DNA of 64,000 nt from Prevotella sp. (GTDB taxonomy: Bacteria > Bacteroidota > Bacteroidia > Bacteroidales > Bacteroidaceae), in the NCBI GenBank assembly GCA_017538105.1, contig JAFYJN010000085.1, positions 1 to 64,000 of the forward strand. Reading direction: 5' to 3'. This document shows, piece after piece, positions 9,139 to 18,000 of the stretch. The notes under the pieces were generated by a model, which was not told the origin of the DNA, ran no database searches, and worked only from the letters and a program-made list of their open reading frames with translations. Every line of letters starts with the position of its first letter. Position 1 is the first letter of the stretch. Both the position numbers and the translations under genes were made by a program.

Positions 9139-9248
9139 AGGCCCACCCCGACCCTCCCAAAGGGAGGGGGAATAAGCCTCCCCCTGGCCCCCTCCAAAAG
9201 AGGGGAGGGAAGAAAGAGGCGCTGCCCCTCCAAAGAATAAGGGAGGTG
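9139..9248. repeat. Family g C/G-rich repeat cluster upstream of pheS
   Basis: It contains CCCACCCCGACCCTCCCAAA with its inverted GGGAGGGGG, followed by the second flavour CCTCCCCCTGGCCCCCTCC with AGAGGGGAGGG. It fills the space between the leader region and the pheS promoter. The remaining bases from 8875 to 9332 hold no supported gene other than the 32-residue upstream ORF. Confidence 0.7.
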
Positions 9249-9332
9249 GCGATTTGTTCTTCTTGTGACGCCTTTCCCTATAAGAAAAGTGAAAAACTTT
9301 ATCAGATTGGCTTATAATTCCCGAATAATACC

Positions 9333-9340
9333 TACCTTTG
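9333..9340 (+). promoter_or_regulatory. Promoter -7 element TACCTTTG for pheS
   Basis: Located 35 bases before the pheS ATG. It excludes the earlier in-frame start at 9345. Confidence 0.65.
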
Positions 9341-9374
9341 CAGGTTGAAACAGAATAACGTAAAGCAACCGACA

Positions 9375-10412
9375 ATGATACTTGAAAAAATAGAGCAATT
9401 GCTCCAGGAAGTGAAAGAGCTGTGTGCTTCCACCCCTGAGGAGATAGAAGCCCTGCGTTTGAAATACCTGAGCAAGAAAGGTGAGATAACGGCGTTGATG
9501 GCCGATTTCCGCAATGTCCCTGCCGAACAGAAAAAGGCTGTGGGCATGAAAATCAATGAGTTGAAACAGACCGCGCTGGAGCGCATCAACTCGTTGCGTG
9601 AACAATGCGAGAATAGTGGCAGTTGTGAAAGTGCCCTCGACCTGACACGTACCGCCTACCCCATCGACCTGGGCACCCGCCATCCCCTGTCGATCGTGAC
9701 GAACGAAATCATCGACATCTTTTCGCGCATGGGGTTCACCCTGGCCGACGGCCCCGAGGTAGAAGATGACCTGCACGTGTTCACAAAGATGAACTTCGCC
9801 GCCGACCATCCCGCCCGCGACATGCAAGACACGTTCTTCGTGTCGCAGCATCCCGATGACGTGACGAAAAACATCCTGTTGCGCTCGCACACCAGTAGTG
9901 TGCAGGCCCGCGTGATGGAGAAGACACAGCCGCCAATCCGCATCATCTGTCCCGGTCGCGTATATCGCAACGAGGCCATCACGGCACGTGCCCACTGTTT
10001 CTTCCATCAAGTGGAAGGGTTGTATATCGACAAGAACGTGTCGTTCACCGACCTGAAGCAGGTGCTGCTGACTTTCGCCCGTGAGATGTTCGGTGCCGAC
10101 ACCGACATCCGCCTGCGTCCATCATATTTCCCCTTCACCGAGCCGAGTGCCGAGATGGACATCTCCTGTTTCATCTGCGGCGGCGAGGGATGTGGCTTCT
10201 GCAAGCACACCGGATGGGTGGAGATTCTAGGCTGCGGCATGGTACACCCGAACGTATTGGAGAAATGCGGCATCGACAGCAAAGTATATACTGGCTATGC
10301 CTTTGGCATGGGCGTGGAGCGCATCGCCAACCTAAAATATTCGGTGAGCGACCTTCGGTTGTTCTCGGAGAACGACACCAGGTTCCTGAGGGAGTTCGAG
10401 GCGGCGAATTAG
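9375..10412 (+). CDS. pheS: Phenylalanyl-tRNA synthetase alpha subunit
   Basis: It charges tRNA-Phe as an alpha2-beta2 enzyme in the cytoplasm. The protein has 345 residues, close to the usual 330-350. An N-terminal coiled coil (about 1-80) is followed by the class II core: motif 2 around residue 195 (VYRNEAITARAHCFFHQVEG) and motif 3 around 305-320 (GYAFGMGVERIANLKY). The Cys-rich CFICGGEGCGFCKHTGW insert of bacterial PheS lies between them. The start at 9375 is chosen because an earlier in-frame ATG at 9345 falls at the expected transcription start. pheT is not next to it. The cognate tRNA-Phe lies 23 kb away. A family g repeat begins immediately after the stop codon. Confidence 0.96.
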   Translation: MILEKIEQLLQEVKELCASTPEEIEALRLKYLSKKGEITALMADFRNVPAEQKKAVGMKINELKQTALERINSLREQCENSGSCESALDLTRTAYPIDLGTRHPLSIVTNEIIDIFSRMGFTLADGPEVEDDLHVFTKMNFAADHPARDMQDTFFVSQHPDDVTKNILLRSHTSSVQARVMEKTQPPIRIICPGRVYRNEAITARAHCFFHQVEGLYIDKNVSFTDLKQVLLTFAREMFGADTDIRLRPSYFPFTEPSAEMDISCFICGGEGCGFCKHTGWVEILGCGMVHPNVLEKCGIDSKVYTGYAFGMGVERIANLKYSVSDLRLFSENDTRFLREFEAAN

Positions 10413-10575
10413 GAAGCCTCCCCCTGGCCCCCTCCAGTAGAGAAAGCCTCCCCCCTTCCCCCTCCAGTAGAGGGGGGAAGAGATGAGGGTTGAGTGATGA
10501 AGGAAGAGGAAGAGAGGTGAAGAGACAAGGGGAGTAAGAAATGAGGAATGAGAGATGAGAGGAGAAGAGACGGAG
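10411..10575. repeat. Family g repeat followed by purine-rich low-complexity tract
   Basis: It begins at the pheS stop codon: two copies of CCTCC-rich sequence ending CTCCAGTAGA, then about 100 bases made almost only of GA-rich words (GATGAGGGTTGAGTGATGAAG and relatives), up to just before the next gene. Confidence 0.7.
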
Positions 10576-10587
10576 GATGAAGGACTG

Positions 10588-11325
10588 ATGATGAAGAGAG
10601 CGATAGTGATAGGAGCCTCATCGGGCATTGGTCGTGAGGTGAGTAGACAGCTCATCGAACGAGGATTGCTTGTAGGTGTGGCGGCACGCCGCGAGGAGCA
10701 GTTGAAAGAATTGGTTTCCTTGGCTCCGGAGCGTGTGAAGGCCCTCCGCATCGATGTGACCGACAGCGAAGCCCCTACCCTCTTGCGGCAGCTCATCGAA
10801 CAGTTAGACGGCATGGACCTGTATTTCCACATCGCAGGCATCGGCAATCAGAATCCCCATTTGGAGGAAGGGATTGAGATGCGCACCGTGGAAACCAATG
10901 CCCTGGGATTCACACGCATGGTGGGCGAGGCGTTCCGCTATTTCGCAGAAAAAGGACGTGGACACATCGCCGCCATCAGCAGCATCGCCGGCACGAAAGG
11001 GTTGGGACCGGCTCCCTCCTATTCCGCCACCAAGGCCATGCAGAACACCTATCTCCAATCATTGGAGCAGTTGGCGCACTTACGAGGACTGGACATTCGA
11101 TTCACCGACATCCGTCCCGGTTTTGTCAACACCGAGTTGCTGAACGACGGCAACCATTATCCGCTGATGCTGAAAGCCGAAGATGTGGCAAGGAAGGCCA
11201 TCCGGGCAATAGAGCGTCGCCGACATGTGGTGGTGATTGACTGGCGCTGGAGCGTGATAACGGCGGTATGGAGAAGGATTCCGAAATTGGTGTGGAGAAG
11301 GCTCCCCCTGCAACTCCCACGGTAA
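10588..11325 (+). CDS. Short-chain dehydrogenase/reductase
   Basis: An NAD(P)-dependent oxidoreductase of the classical SDR family, 245 residues, cytoplasmic. A Rossmann glycine motif GASSGIG lies at about residues 8-14. The catalytic Ser is in ISSIAG (about 130) and the Tyr-Lys pair in YSATKA (about 145-150). The start at MMKRAIVIGAS (10588) puts the nucleotide-binding strand at the N-terminus as expected; the longer frame adds an acidic stretch from the repeat tract. The C-terminal residues (RRLPLQLPR) are encoded by the start of a family g repeat, so the natural end may have been rewritten. Substrate unknown. Confidence 0.88.
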   Translation: MMKRAIVIGASSGIGREVSRQLIERGLLVGVAARREEQLKELVSLAPERVKALRIDVTDSEAPTLLRQLIEQLDGMDLYFHIAGIGNQNPHLEEGIEMRTVETNALGFTRMVGEAFRYFAEKGRGHIAAISSIAGTKGLGPAPSYSATKAMQNTYLQSLEQLAHLRGLDIRFTDIRPGFVNTELLNDGNHYPLMLKAEDVARKAIRAIERRRHVVVIDWRWSVITAVWRRIPKLVWRRLPLQLPR

Positions 11326-11358
11326 GAGCCCCCCACCAACTCCCCCGAGGGGGAGAGA
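11299..11358. repeat. Family g repeat covering the SDR stop codon
   Basis: GGCTCCCCCTGCAACTCCC leads through the stop codon into CCCCCCACCAACTCCCCCGA and GGGGGAGAG. The last SDR codons belong to the repeat. Confidence 0.6.
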
Positions 11359-11397
11359 AGTTTGACTTATAAAATACAAGATTTAAATATAACAACC

Positions 11398-11784
11398 ATG
11401 AAAAAGATAAGAGTAGCAGCCGCCGTGATACAGGACAGTCGTGGCAGATATCTGTGCATGCAACGTTGTCGTTCGGACCAGGAATACACTTCCATGCATT
11501 GGGAGTTTCCCGGAGGAAAGATAGAAGATGGGGAGACCGGTTATGACACCCTGTTGCGTGAGATTAAAGAAGAAATGGACTGGGATATTTTTGTGGGTCG
11601 CCTATTAGGCACCATCACGTATGAGTATCCCGATTTCACCATCTCCCTTGAAGCGTACCTATGCAAGGGAGGAAAAGGACACTTCAAACTGTTGGAACAC
11701 CTTGACTACCGTTGGCTAAAACGTTCGGAGATGACCTCGCTAGAATGGACCGAGGCTGACAGGGAGGTACTGGGGCTGCTGTAA
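11398..11784 (+). CDS. Nudix hydrolase, MutT-like
   Basis: 128 residues. It hydrolyses a nucleoside diphosphate linked to another moiety, and by similarity to MutT may clear 8-oxo-dGTP. The Nudix box is at about residues 40-60: GGKIEDGE, then LLREIKEEMDW. The usual final Gly of the REUXEEXGU motif is Asp here. The start MKKIRVAAAVIQD at 11398 is favoured over an in-frame ATG at 11362, because MutT proteins begin this way. The upstream 35 bases are AC-rich and unstructured. It follows the SDR on the same strand. Confidence 0.88.
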   Translation: MKKIRVAAAVIQDSRGRYLCMQRCRSDQEYTSMHWEFPGGKIEDGETGYDTLLREIKEEMDWDIFVGRLLGTITYEYPDFTISLEAYLCKGGKGHFKLLEHLDYRWLKRSEMTSLEWTEADREVLGLL

Positions 11785-11852
11785 AATTAAAAGATTTAAA
11801 AATTTAAAGATTAAAAGATTAGAAAATTAGATAATTAGACAATTAAAAGATT
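11783..11852. repeat. Family d AT-rich repeat (AAAAGATT/ TTAGA words)
   Basis: It starts at the Nudix stop codon and repeats words such as AAAATTAAAAGATT, AAAGATTAAAAGATTAG and AAATTAGATAATTAG. The same family occurs at 39000 and 48343. Confidence 0.65.
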
Positions 11853-11922
11853 AAAGTTTCTCATGTTATGAAGATAAAGGAAGATAAAGGGAGATAGCTT
11901 GCGAAAGTTGAGGATTATAAGA

Positions 11923-12783
11923 TTAGTTTGAATGGGCGAGGATAAAGTCGCGGCACTCCTCCATGAGCCATTTGGGGGTGGAGGTGGCGCCACAGATGCC
12001 TACGGTATCGGCTTTCTCGAGCCATTCGAGATTAATCTCCGAAGCGCTCTCGACATGGTAGCTATTCGGGTTGACGTTGACGCACGCATTGAAAAGCACC
12101 CTCCCATTTGAACTTTTTCTTCCACTGACGAATAGCACCACATCATGCTTGCTGGCAAACTGCCGTATGTCGCGCATACGGTTGGCCACCTGTCGGCAAA
12201 TGGTGTCGAAACTGCGGAAGGTGACAGCGGGTGAGATATGCGCTTGTATGTATTCGATGATGCTGTTGAACTCATCCAGCGACTTCGTAGTTTGCGAATA
12301 CAAGAAAATGTCGCGGTTGAAATCCAGCTGTTTCACATCGACGAGATTCTCCACCACGATAGCCTTCCCTTCGGTCTGTCCCACCAATCCCAGTACCTCG
12401 GCGTGTCCGTTTTTGCCGAATATCACGATTTGCGCATCAGGATTTTCAGCATAACTCTTTTTTATCCGACGTTGCAATTGCAGCACCACCGGACACGTGG
12501 CATCCACGATGTCGATATCATTGTGTTCCGCCAGTTGGTACGTCTGCGGCGGTTCACCATGGGCACGCAACAACATCTTGGCATGGCACAGCGCCTCCAT
12601 CTCCTCGTGGTTGATAGTAGCCAGTCCCATACGTCGCAGCCGTTCACACTCCATGCCATTGTGCACGATGTCGCCCAGGCAGAACAGTTGATTCCCCGTC
12701 GCCAGTTCCTCCTCCGCCTTGCGTATGGCCGTGGTCACCCCGAAGCAAAAGCCGCTGCTACTGTCTATTTCTATTTGTCGCAT
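11923..12783 (-). CDS. ispH: 4-hydroxy-3-methylbut-2-enyl diphosphate reductase
   Basis: The last step of the MEP isoprenoid pathway, making IPP and DMAPP with a 4Fe-4S cluster. 286 residues, normal length. The three cluster cysteines are in GFCFG (residue 13), VDATCPVV (about 96) and DTICRQ (about 195). LRAHGEPP (about 73) and GICGATSTPKWLMEE (about 262) are further family landmarks. Its ATG overlaps the end of meaB by 13 bases, so the two are co-transcribed and perhaps translationally coupled. Confidence 0.95.
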   Translation of the reverse strand: MRQIEIDSSSGFCFGVTTAIRKAEEELATGNQLFCLGDIVHNGMECERLRRMGLATINHEEMEALCHAKMLLRAHGEPPQTYQLAEHNDIDIVDATCPVVLQLQRRIKKSYAENPDAQIVIFGKNGHAEVLGLVGQTEGKAIVVENLVDVKQLDFNRDIFLYSQTTKSLDEFNSIIEYIQAHISPAVTFRSFDTICRQVANRMRDIRQFASKHDVVLFVSGRKSSNGRVLFNACVNVNPNSYHVESASEINLEWLEKADTVGICGATSTPKWLMEECRDFILAHSN

Positions 12784-13880
12784 TCCCTGAGTTGCCGGTA
12801 ATACATGTCGAGCAGGTCCTTCGCCGCCGCGAACGATGTTTTCTGTCCACCGAGGACCTTCTTTTCCGCCGTTTCCAGTTCATCGGCAATGCGCTGGTTG
12901 TGGTAGAAACTGTTTTTCAGGTGTTCGTTGATGGACTCGTACATCCAGTATTTGCTCTGTTCGTTGCGCCGGTAGTCGAAATAACCATTCGCCTTGACGA
13001 AATCGAGGTATTCATAGATCATGTCCCAGATTTCCTTGATGCCCGTGCCATAGAAACCGCTATAGCACAGTACCTTCGGCAGCCATCCACTCTCCGGCAT
13101 CGGGAAGAAATGGAGTGCGTTACGGAAATTCGTAGCCGCCATCTGGCATTTATCGACATTGTTGCCATCGCATTTGTTGATGACGATACCGTCGCTGATT
13201 TCCATGATACCCCTTTTTATGCCTTGCAGTTCATCGCCCGTTCCCGCCAATTGTATAAGGAGGAAGAAGTCGACCATGGAGTGGCAAGCCGTCTCGCTCT
13301 GTCCCACGCCCACCGTCTCAACGAATATCTTGTCAAATCCCGCCGCCTCGCATAGGATGATTGTCTCGCGCGTCTTCCGTGCCACACCACCCAACGACCC
13401 CGCCGTCGGGCTAGGGCGTATGAACGACTCCGGTCGCACCGACAGTTTCTCCATACGCGTCTTGTCGCCGAGGATGCTACCCTTGGACCGTTCCGAACTC
13501 GGGTCGATGGCTAACACCGCCAGTTTTCCCCCGAAGCGGTCGAGCACATGGCAACCAAAGACATCGATGGACGTACTCTTTCCCGCCCCTGGCACGCCGC
13601 TGATGCCAATACGCACCGAACGGCCACTGTAAGGCAAGCATTTTTCAATCACCTCCTGCGCCTTCGCCTGGTGTTGAGGGTTGACGCTCTCTACAAGCGT
13701 CACCGCCTGGGACAGGATGGTGACATCGCCTTTCACGATGCCTTCCACCATCTCCGCCACCGTCATCTCGCGCCGGCGAAAACGGTTACGTTTTAGGTAA
13801 GGGTTGATGATAGAAGGTTGGGCCACGCCGCTGTTGACGGTCAGGCCCTTGTATTCTTCGCTGTTTTCTGGGTGAATCAT
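12771..13880 (-). CDS. meaB: Methylmalonyl-CoA mutase-associated GTPase MeaB
   Basis: A G3E-family GTPase that protects and loads methylmalonyl-CoA mutase with its B12 cofactor. 369 residues. P-loop GVPGAGKST at about 97-105. The ETVGVGQSE switch region follows, and the guanine-specificity motif INKCDG is at about 237. The C-terminal dimerisation helices are present. The mutase subunits are not in this window. It is in an operon with ispH. Upstream lies a family e repeat separating it from the DUF1573 gene. Confidence 0.93.
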   Translation of the reverse strand: MIHPENSEEYKGLTVNSGVAQPSIINPYLKRNRFRRREMTVAEMVEGIVKGDVTILSQAVTLVESVNPQHQAKAQEVIEKCLPYSGRSVRIGISGVPGAGKSTSIDVFGCHVLDRFGGKLAVLAIDPSSERSKGSILGDKTRMEKLSVRPESFIRPSPTAGSLGGVARKTRETIILCEAAGFDKIFVETVGVGQSETACHSMVDFFLLIQLAGTGDELQGIKRGIMEISDGIVINKCDGNNVDKCQMAATNFRNALHFFPMPESGWLPKVLCYSGFYGTGIKEIWDMIYEYLDFVKANGYFDYRRNEQSKYWMYESINEHLKNSFYHNQRIADELETAEKKVLGGQKTSFAAAKDLLDMYYRQLRECDK

Positions 13881-13883
13881 GGA

Positions 13884-13948
13884 GATTTTATTGAATAATT
13901 CTAAGAGATTCTAGGAAAGAGTAGGAGTAACTAGGAGAATCAGGGATT
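13884..13948. repeat. Family e repeat (CTAGGAGAATC words)
   Basis: Repeated words such as TTCTAAGAGATTCTAGGAAAG and GTAGGAGTAACTAGGAGAAT between the DUF1573 stop codon and meaB. Matches the tract at 22078-22140. Confidence 0.6.
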
Positions 13949-13957
13949 CCATCTGTT

Positions 13958-15022
13958 TTATTCGATGTTGACGTTGATGACCACTTTGGGACTTGACGGG
14001 TCGTTGGTAATCATGAGGATTCGTGGTTTCGTGCGTGCCGCCATGATTTCCTTGCGTTCCGCCGTCACCTTCAGTTTGGTGCTCTCCCCCGGTTTCAGCC
14101 GTTGGCTTCCCAATTCCAGTCTCAGTCCCCTCGTGAACATCTGCAGCGACCGTATGTCGAGCGGCGTACGTCCCACGTTTTCTATTTCTATTGTCCCCTT
14201 CTTCTTTTTCTTTCCATCGAACCGTCCGAGATCGAGGTTATAGGTTGACACCTGTATCTGCGGCGCATTGGCCAGTTGGTTTTCGGTGAGATGCGAGAAG
14301 TCGGGCAGCAAGATGGTAGACACCACGATTTCCTTGTCAGGACTGATGCGGTCGCCCGGGAACTGTCCAAGGTAAATCGACGTCTGTGTCAGTCCGAACT
14401 CTCGCAGTTCGCGTGATTCGAGCGTCAGTTTCGCCACCGCCGCCTGTCCTGGTGCCAGCGTGGACGGCGACACTTCCGCCTTGAGGTATGACGGCAGGTG
14501 CATAAATGTCGGTGTCACCGTTTCGCTTGACGAGTTGAGTATATGGATTTCCTGTACCGGCCTCTCCCCTCTGTTCACGTCATCGTACTCCAGTACCTCG
14601 CGGTCGGTCTTCATCCTTCCGATGGAGAAGGAATAGTTACCTTCGAAGCCCTTCCTTTCCGCCACCACCACACCACGAAGCGTAAGCATGATTGGCTCAT
14701 TGGAGCCCGAAGTATACACATCGATATATTTCTCGAAATGCCCCAATTGTTTGGCATCATATTCTGCTGTTACCACAAACGGTTTGTTGCGTGATATCAT
14801 CCCTTGCGGATAATTGACCGTAGTACACCCGCAACTCGTCTGCACATCGCTGATAGACACCGATGTTTCCCCCTCGTTGATGAGTTCGAACTGTACCGTC
14901 ACCGGTTCCTGATAGATGACCTGTCCGCAGTCGATGACATCATTAGCCGGCACCACCGTTTGCGCCGATAGAGGCAATGCGACCAGGGGCAAGGTCAAGT
15001 GAAAGAACGTTTTTATATTCAT
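13958..15022 (-). CDS. DUF1573 exported protein
   Basis: 354 residues with a signal peptide (about 1-21, LPLVALPLSAQT). The first Ig-like repeat carries the DUF1573 hallmark (VQFELINEGETSVSISDVQT, then SCGCTTVNYP, residues about 45-75). A middle beta domain and a C-terminal ASPM/hydin-like beta domain (about 265-354) follow. Proteins of this family sit in the periplasm or at the cell surface and are thought to act as structural or binding modules. It is 58 bases downstream of the large alpha-2-macroglobulin gene on the same strand and probably in one transcript with it. Confidence 0.85.
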   Translation of the reverse strand: MNIKTFFHLTLPLVALPLSAQTVVPANDVIDCGQVIYQEPVTVQFELINEGETSVSISDVQTSCGCTTVNYPQGMISRNKPFVVTAEYDAKQLGHFEKYIDVYTSGSNEPIMLTLRGVVVAERKGFEGNYSFSIGRMKTDREVLEYDDVNRGERPVQEIHILNSSSETVTPTFMHLPSYLKAEVSPSTLAPGQAAVAKLTLESRELREFGLTQTSIYLGQFPGDRISPDKEIVVSTILLPDFSHLTENQLANAPQIQVSTYNLDLGRFDGKKKKKGTIEIENVGRTPLDIRSLQMFTRGLRLELGSQRLKPGESTKLKVTAERKEIMAARTKPRILMITNDPSSPKVVINVNIE

Positions 15023-15080
15023 TTTGATCGTTTTTTATCTCAAGCGGACCCTGGATATCCAAAAGTCCGCATGAGATTCT

Positions 15081-18000
15081 CTATTTACTACTTATCTGGT
15101 AAGCACGAGTACGCGCCGAATATTCCGGAGCATAGGCACACTGTACGCTGCATGAACCCGAAGAATAATCACCGGCACGGTCGACGTAATATTCCGTTTC
15201 CACCACGTGCGTTCCCTTTCTCAGTTTAGAGAAATAATAGTTGGTGCAGTTGTCCTTGGGAGCGCAGTAGTATCCATTTCGATATCCACTGAGTTGACTA
15301 GCCGGTTCCAAGCATGCCGCCCGTTTGTCGGTCACCTGCACGAAGTCGTAGTCACGTTCCGCCTCGATGGTGATGCGCACCGACACCTTGTCGCCCACGT
15401 TGAGGTTTGTGCCGCCAACGACCTCACGCGTCACTTTCAGTCCCGCCGAGTGTACTTCCACCTCCGTACTTTGTTGGGTGAACTGAGCGAACACAGCCCC
15501 CCACGATGTATGGTCATCGCGTTTGGCGATGGTCAGGTCTTGCAATCCCTCCGCCGGCATCTGCGACTTGATGAACCCTATTCCCGCCGTCGCCTCATCC
15601 ACCTGCATCGGTTTTCCATCGATGGTGATGTCGACGATATTTTGCGCTTCGAGTTGTTTTGTCCTCCCGTTGAGGAAAGCATACACCGCGTTCACCGTAT
15701 TGATGTTCGTGTTCCACATCTCCGTCCGTTTCTGCGTGAGGAGCCACCGTAGCATCTCGTCGACCGTCTTCGTATCATTCGGTTCCAGCATCTGCAGCGC
15801 TTCGATGGCCGCTACCTGTGTGGGAATGAGATAGTTGCACCATGAGTAGTATGCTTTTGGCGTGTCGTAGTAGCGTCCTTTCTCCTCAGAGTAGACCGCA
15901 TATTCGCGCAGGCTCTGCATAAATTCGCGTGCCGTTTTCTCCTGTCCGAAATGAGCGAGGATAACCGCCGTGTTCGCCTTGCCGTAGATGGTGAAGCCCT
16001 TCGGCTGTTTCTTCAGCAGGTTGACCATATAGTCGATGGCTTGTTTCACCTCTCTTGGCTGTTCCCGTTTATCGAGCGCGAAGGTGTAGAGCGTGTTGAT
16101 GGCCCACTCGCTCGGCAGCAAGTCCTTGCCACCCTCTTTTTCCCATTTCTTCAGTTCTTTCTCCTCTTCCACCAGTTCCTTGCCAAGGAATTTGAATGCC
16201 TTGTTGAGCATGGCTGATGTGGAGTTCTGTTTTGTGGTGAGCACATTCAGTCGGACCATCATCTCCGCCACGGCCTGCGTCATGTAGGCGCTGCCCTCCA
16301 TGCCCGGCCACCAGCTCCACGAGCCGTCGCCGTTCTGCAACTGCGCCAGTTTGGCCAACGCCGCCTCCGTGCGCTGTTCCATGAGTTGACGGTCGAAGAA
16401 TGTAGACAGGGCCTGCCGTTGCGCCGCCTCATGTTCAGCCGCAGCCACCCAAGGTGTCTCGTTGAGCACCAGGTTTTTCACATCCTGGTTTTTCTGGAGT
16501 TGGCTCATGAGTGTTGTCTCCTCGCCCGCCTCTTTCATCCACTGTTCGAACACCTCCTGGGCGTGTGGCACCTGGTCGAGGATGAACGAGCCGATGGTCG
16601 TGGAGTAGAGCACCGCCGCCAAAGATATGGCGTTTTCGCTATCGTCGGCCGCCAACGAAGGCAGCGACTGTAGCACAAGCCATGCCGGGTTACCCGTATA
16701 TTCCACCGTCAGCGTCTGGTGTTCAGTCCCCTTCGGGAAGAGCTGGCTCAGGTCTATCTGCTGTGTCGTCGGTCCGTGGAACGTCAGCGGCATGGTGTTC
16801 GTCACCCACTCCGTATTGGGCAGCACAGGCAAGTAATGCTGTTCGCCGTCGCTGTAGCCCTTTCCACTAGCCGTCACTCTGCACACCAGAAGAGCTGGCA
16901 TATCGTTCGTGTTCACCTCGAAAATGGCCGTTTCCGATCCTTTCGCGTCGATGCTATAGTTTTTGCTTTGCGAGACCACCACCCTATCCGTTTCCGGGTC
17001 GATGAGTTCCAGTTTCGCCGTACCACTGATGTTTTTCTCCGTGGTGTTGAAGATACGCGCCGCAATCTGCGCCCTGTCGCCCATTCTCACGAATCGCGGC
17101 ACGTTGGGTTGTACCATCACGTCTTTGCGTGCCACCGTCTGCGCCTTGATGAGACCATGGTTCATCTGCGTATCATGCGCCAAACCCATAAACTGCCATG
17201 TGGTGAGACATTCCGGCAGGGTAAAGGAGAGCGTCGCCACCCCCTTGTCGTCAGTCGTCACCTGCGGCAGGAAGAATGCCGTCTCGTCAAGGTTCTCTCG
17301 CAGTTGCGGTTGTGACGACTCTTTCTTTCCCGTCGTCTGTGCCGAACCATTCTCGTTATCCATGGCAGCATCCGAAGCATAAGAACTTCTCATGGCATCC
17401 GAGGACTCCATCGCCATCTCCTCAACCATCGGGGCGCTGCTCATGAGCACTCCCGCCGATTTCATCCTGCGGTCGTAGCTTCTGAAATATGGAGAGAACG
17501 AACGGAACAGCTCCTCATTGAAATGCGTGAGCGCCAATTCCGGCTCGTTGAGACTCTTGAACGCCTCCAGCGCACCACTTGACAGTCGACTGAAGGAATA
17601 TCCGTCCCAGCTCACTTCCGCCCTTGGCAAGAAGAGCGTTGGACTGAATGCCCAGTCATGCGGCAGTATCTGGTCGAGCGACTGGTCATAGAGTGTTGCC
17701 AACAATTGTGCTTTCGCCGGTTTTCCGTCCGGTGTTTTAATTTTCAGTTTCCACTCCTCCGTCTGTCCCGGAGTAAGTCTGTCGCGGAACGTCGCCCATT
17801 CCAATTCCAGGTTCATGTCAGGCACCGGTTTGGCTATCGTAGCCGTATGGCTGTACATGACCGCCTCTTTGACCCATGCCACGGTGAATAGCAACCCATC
17901 CTTATAATCCTTTGAATAACGGAATGTCTTGTTCACCAACGAACTGTTGAAAGTCAGTTGTCCCTGTTCAATCAACTTGTCGCCACTTGTAATCATATAT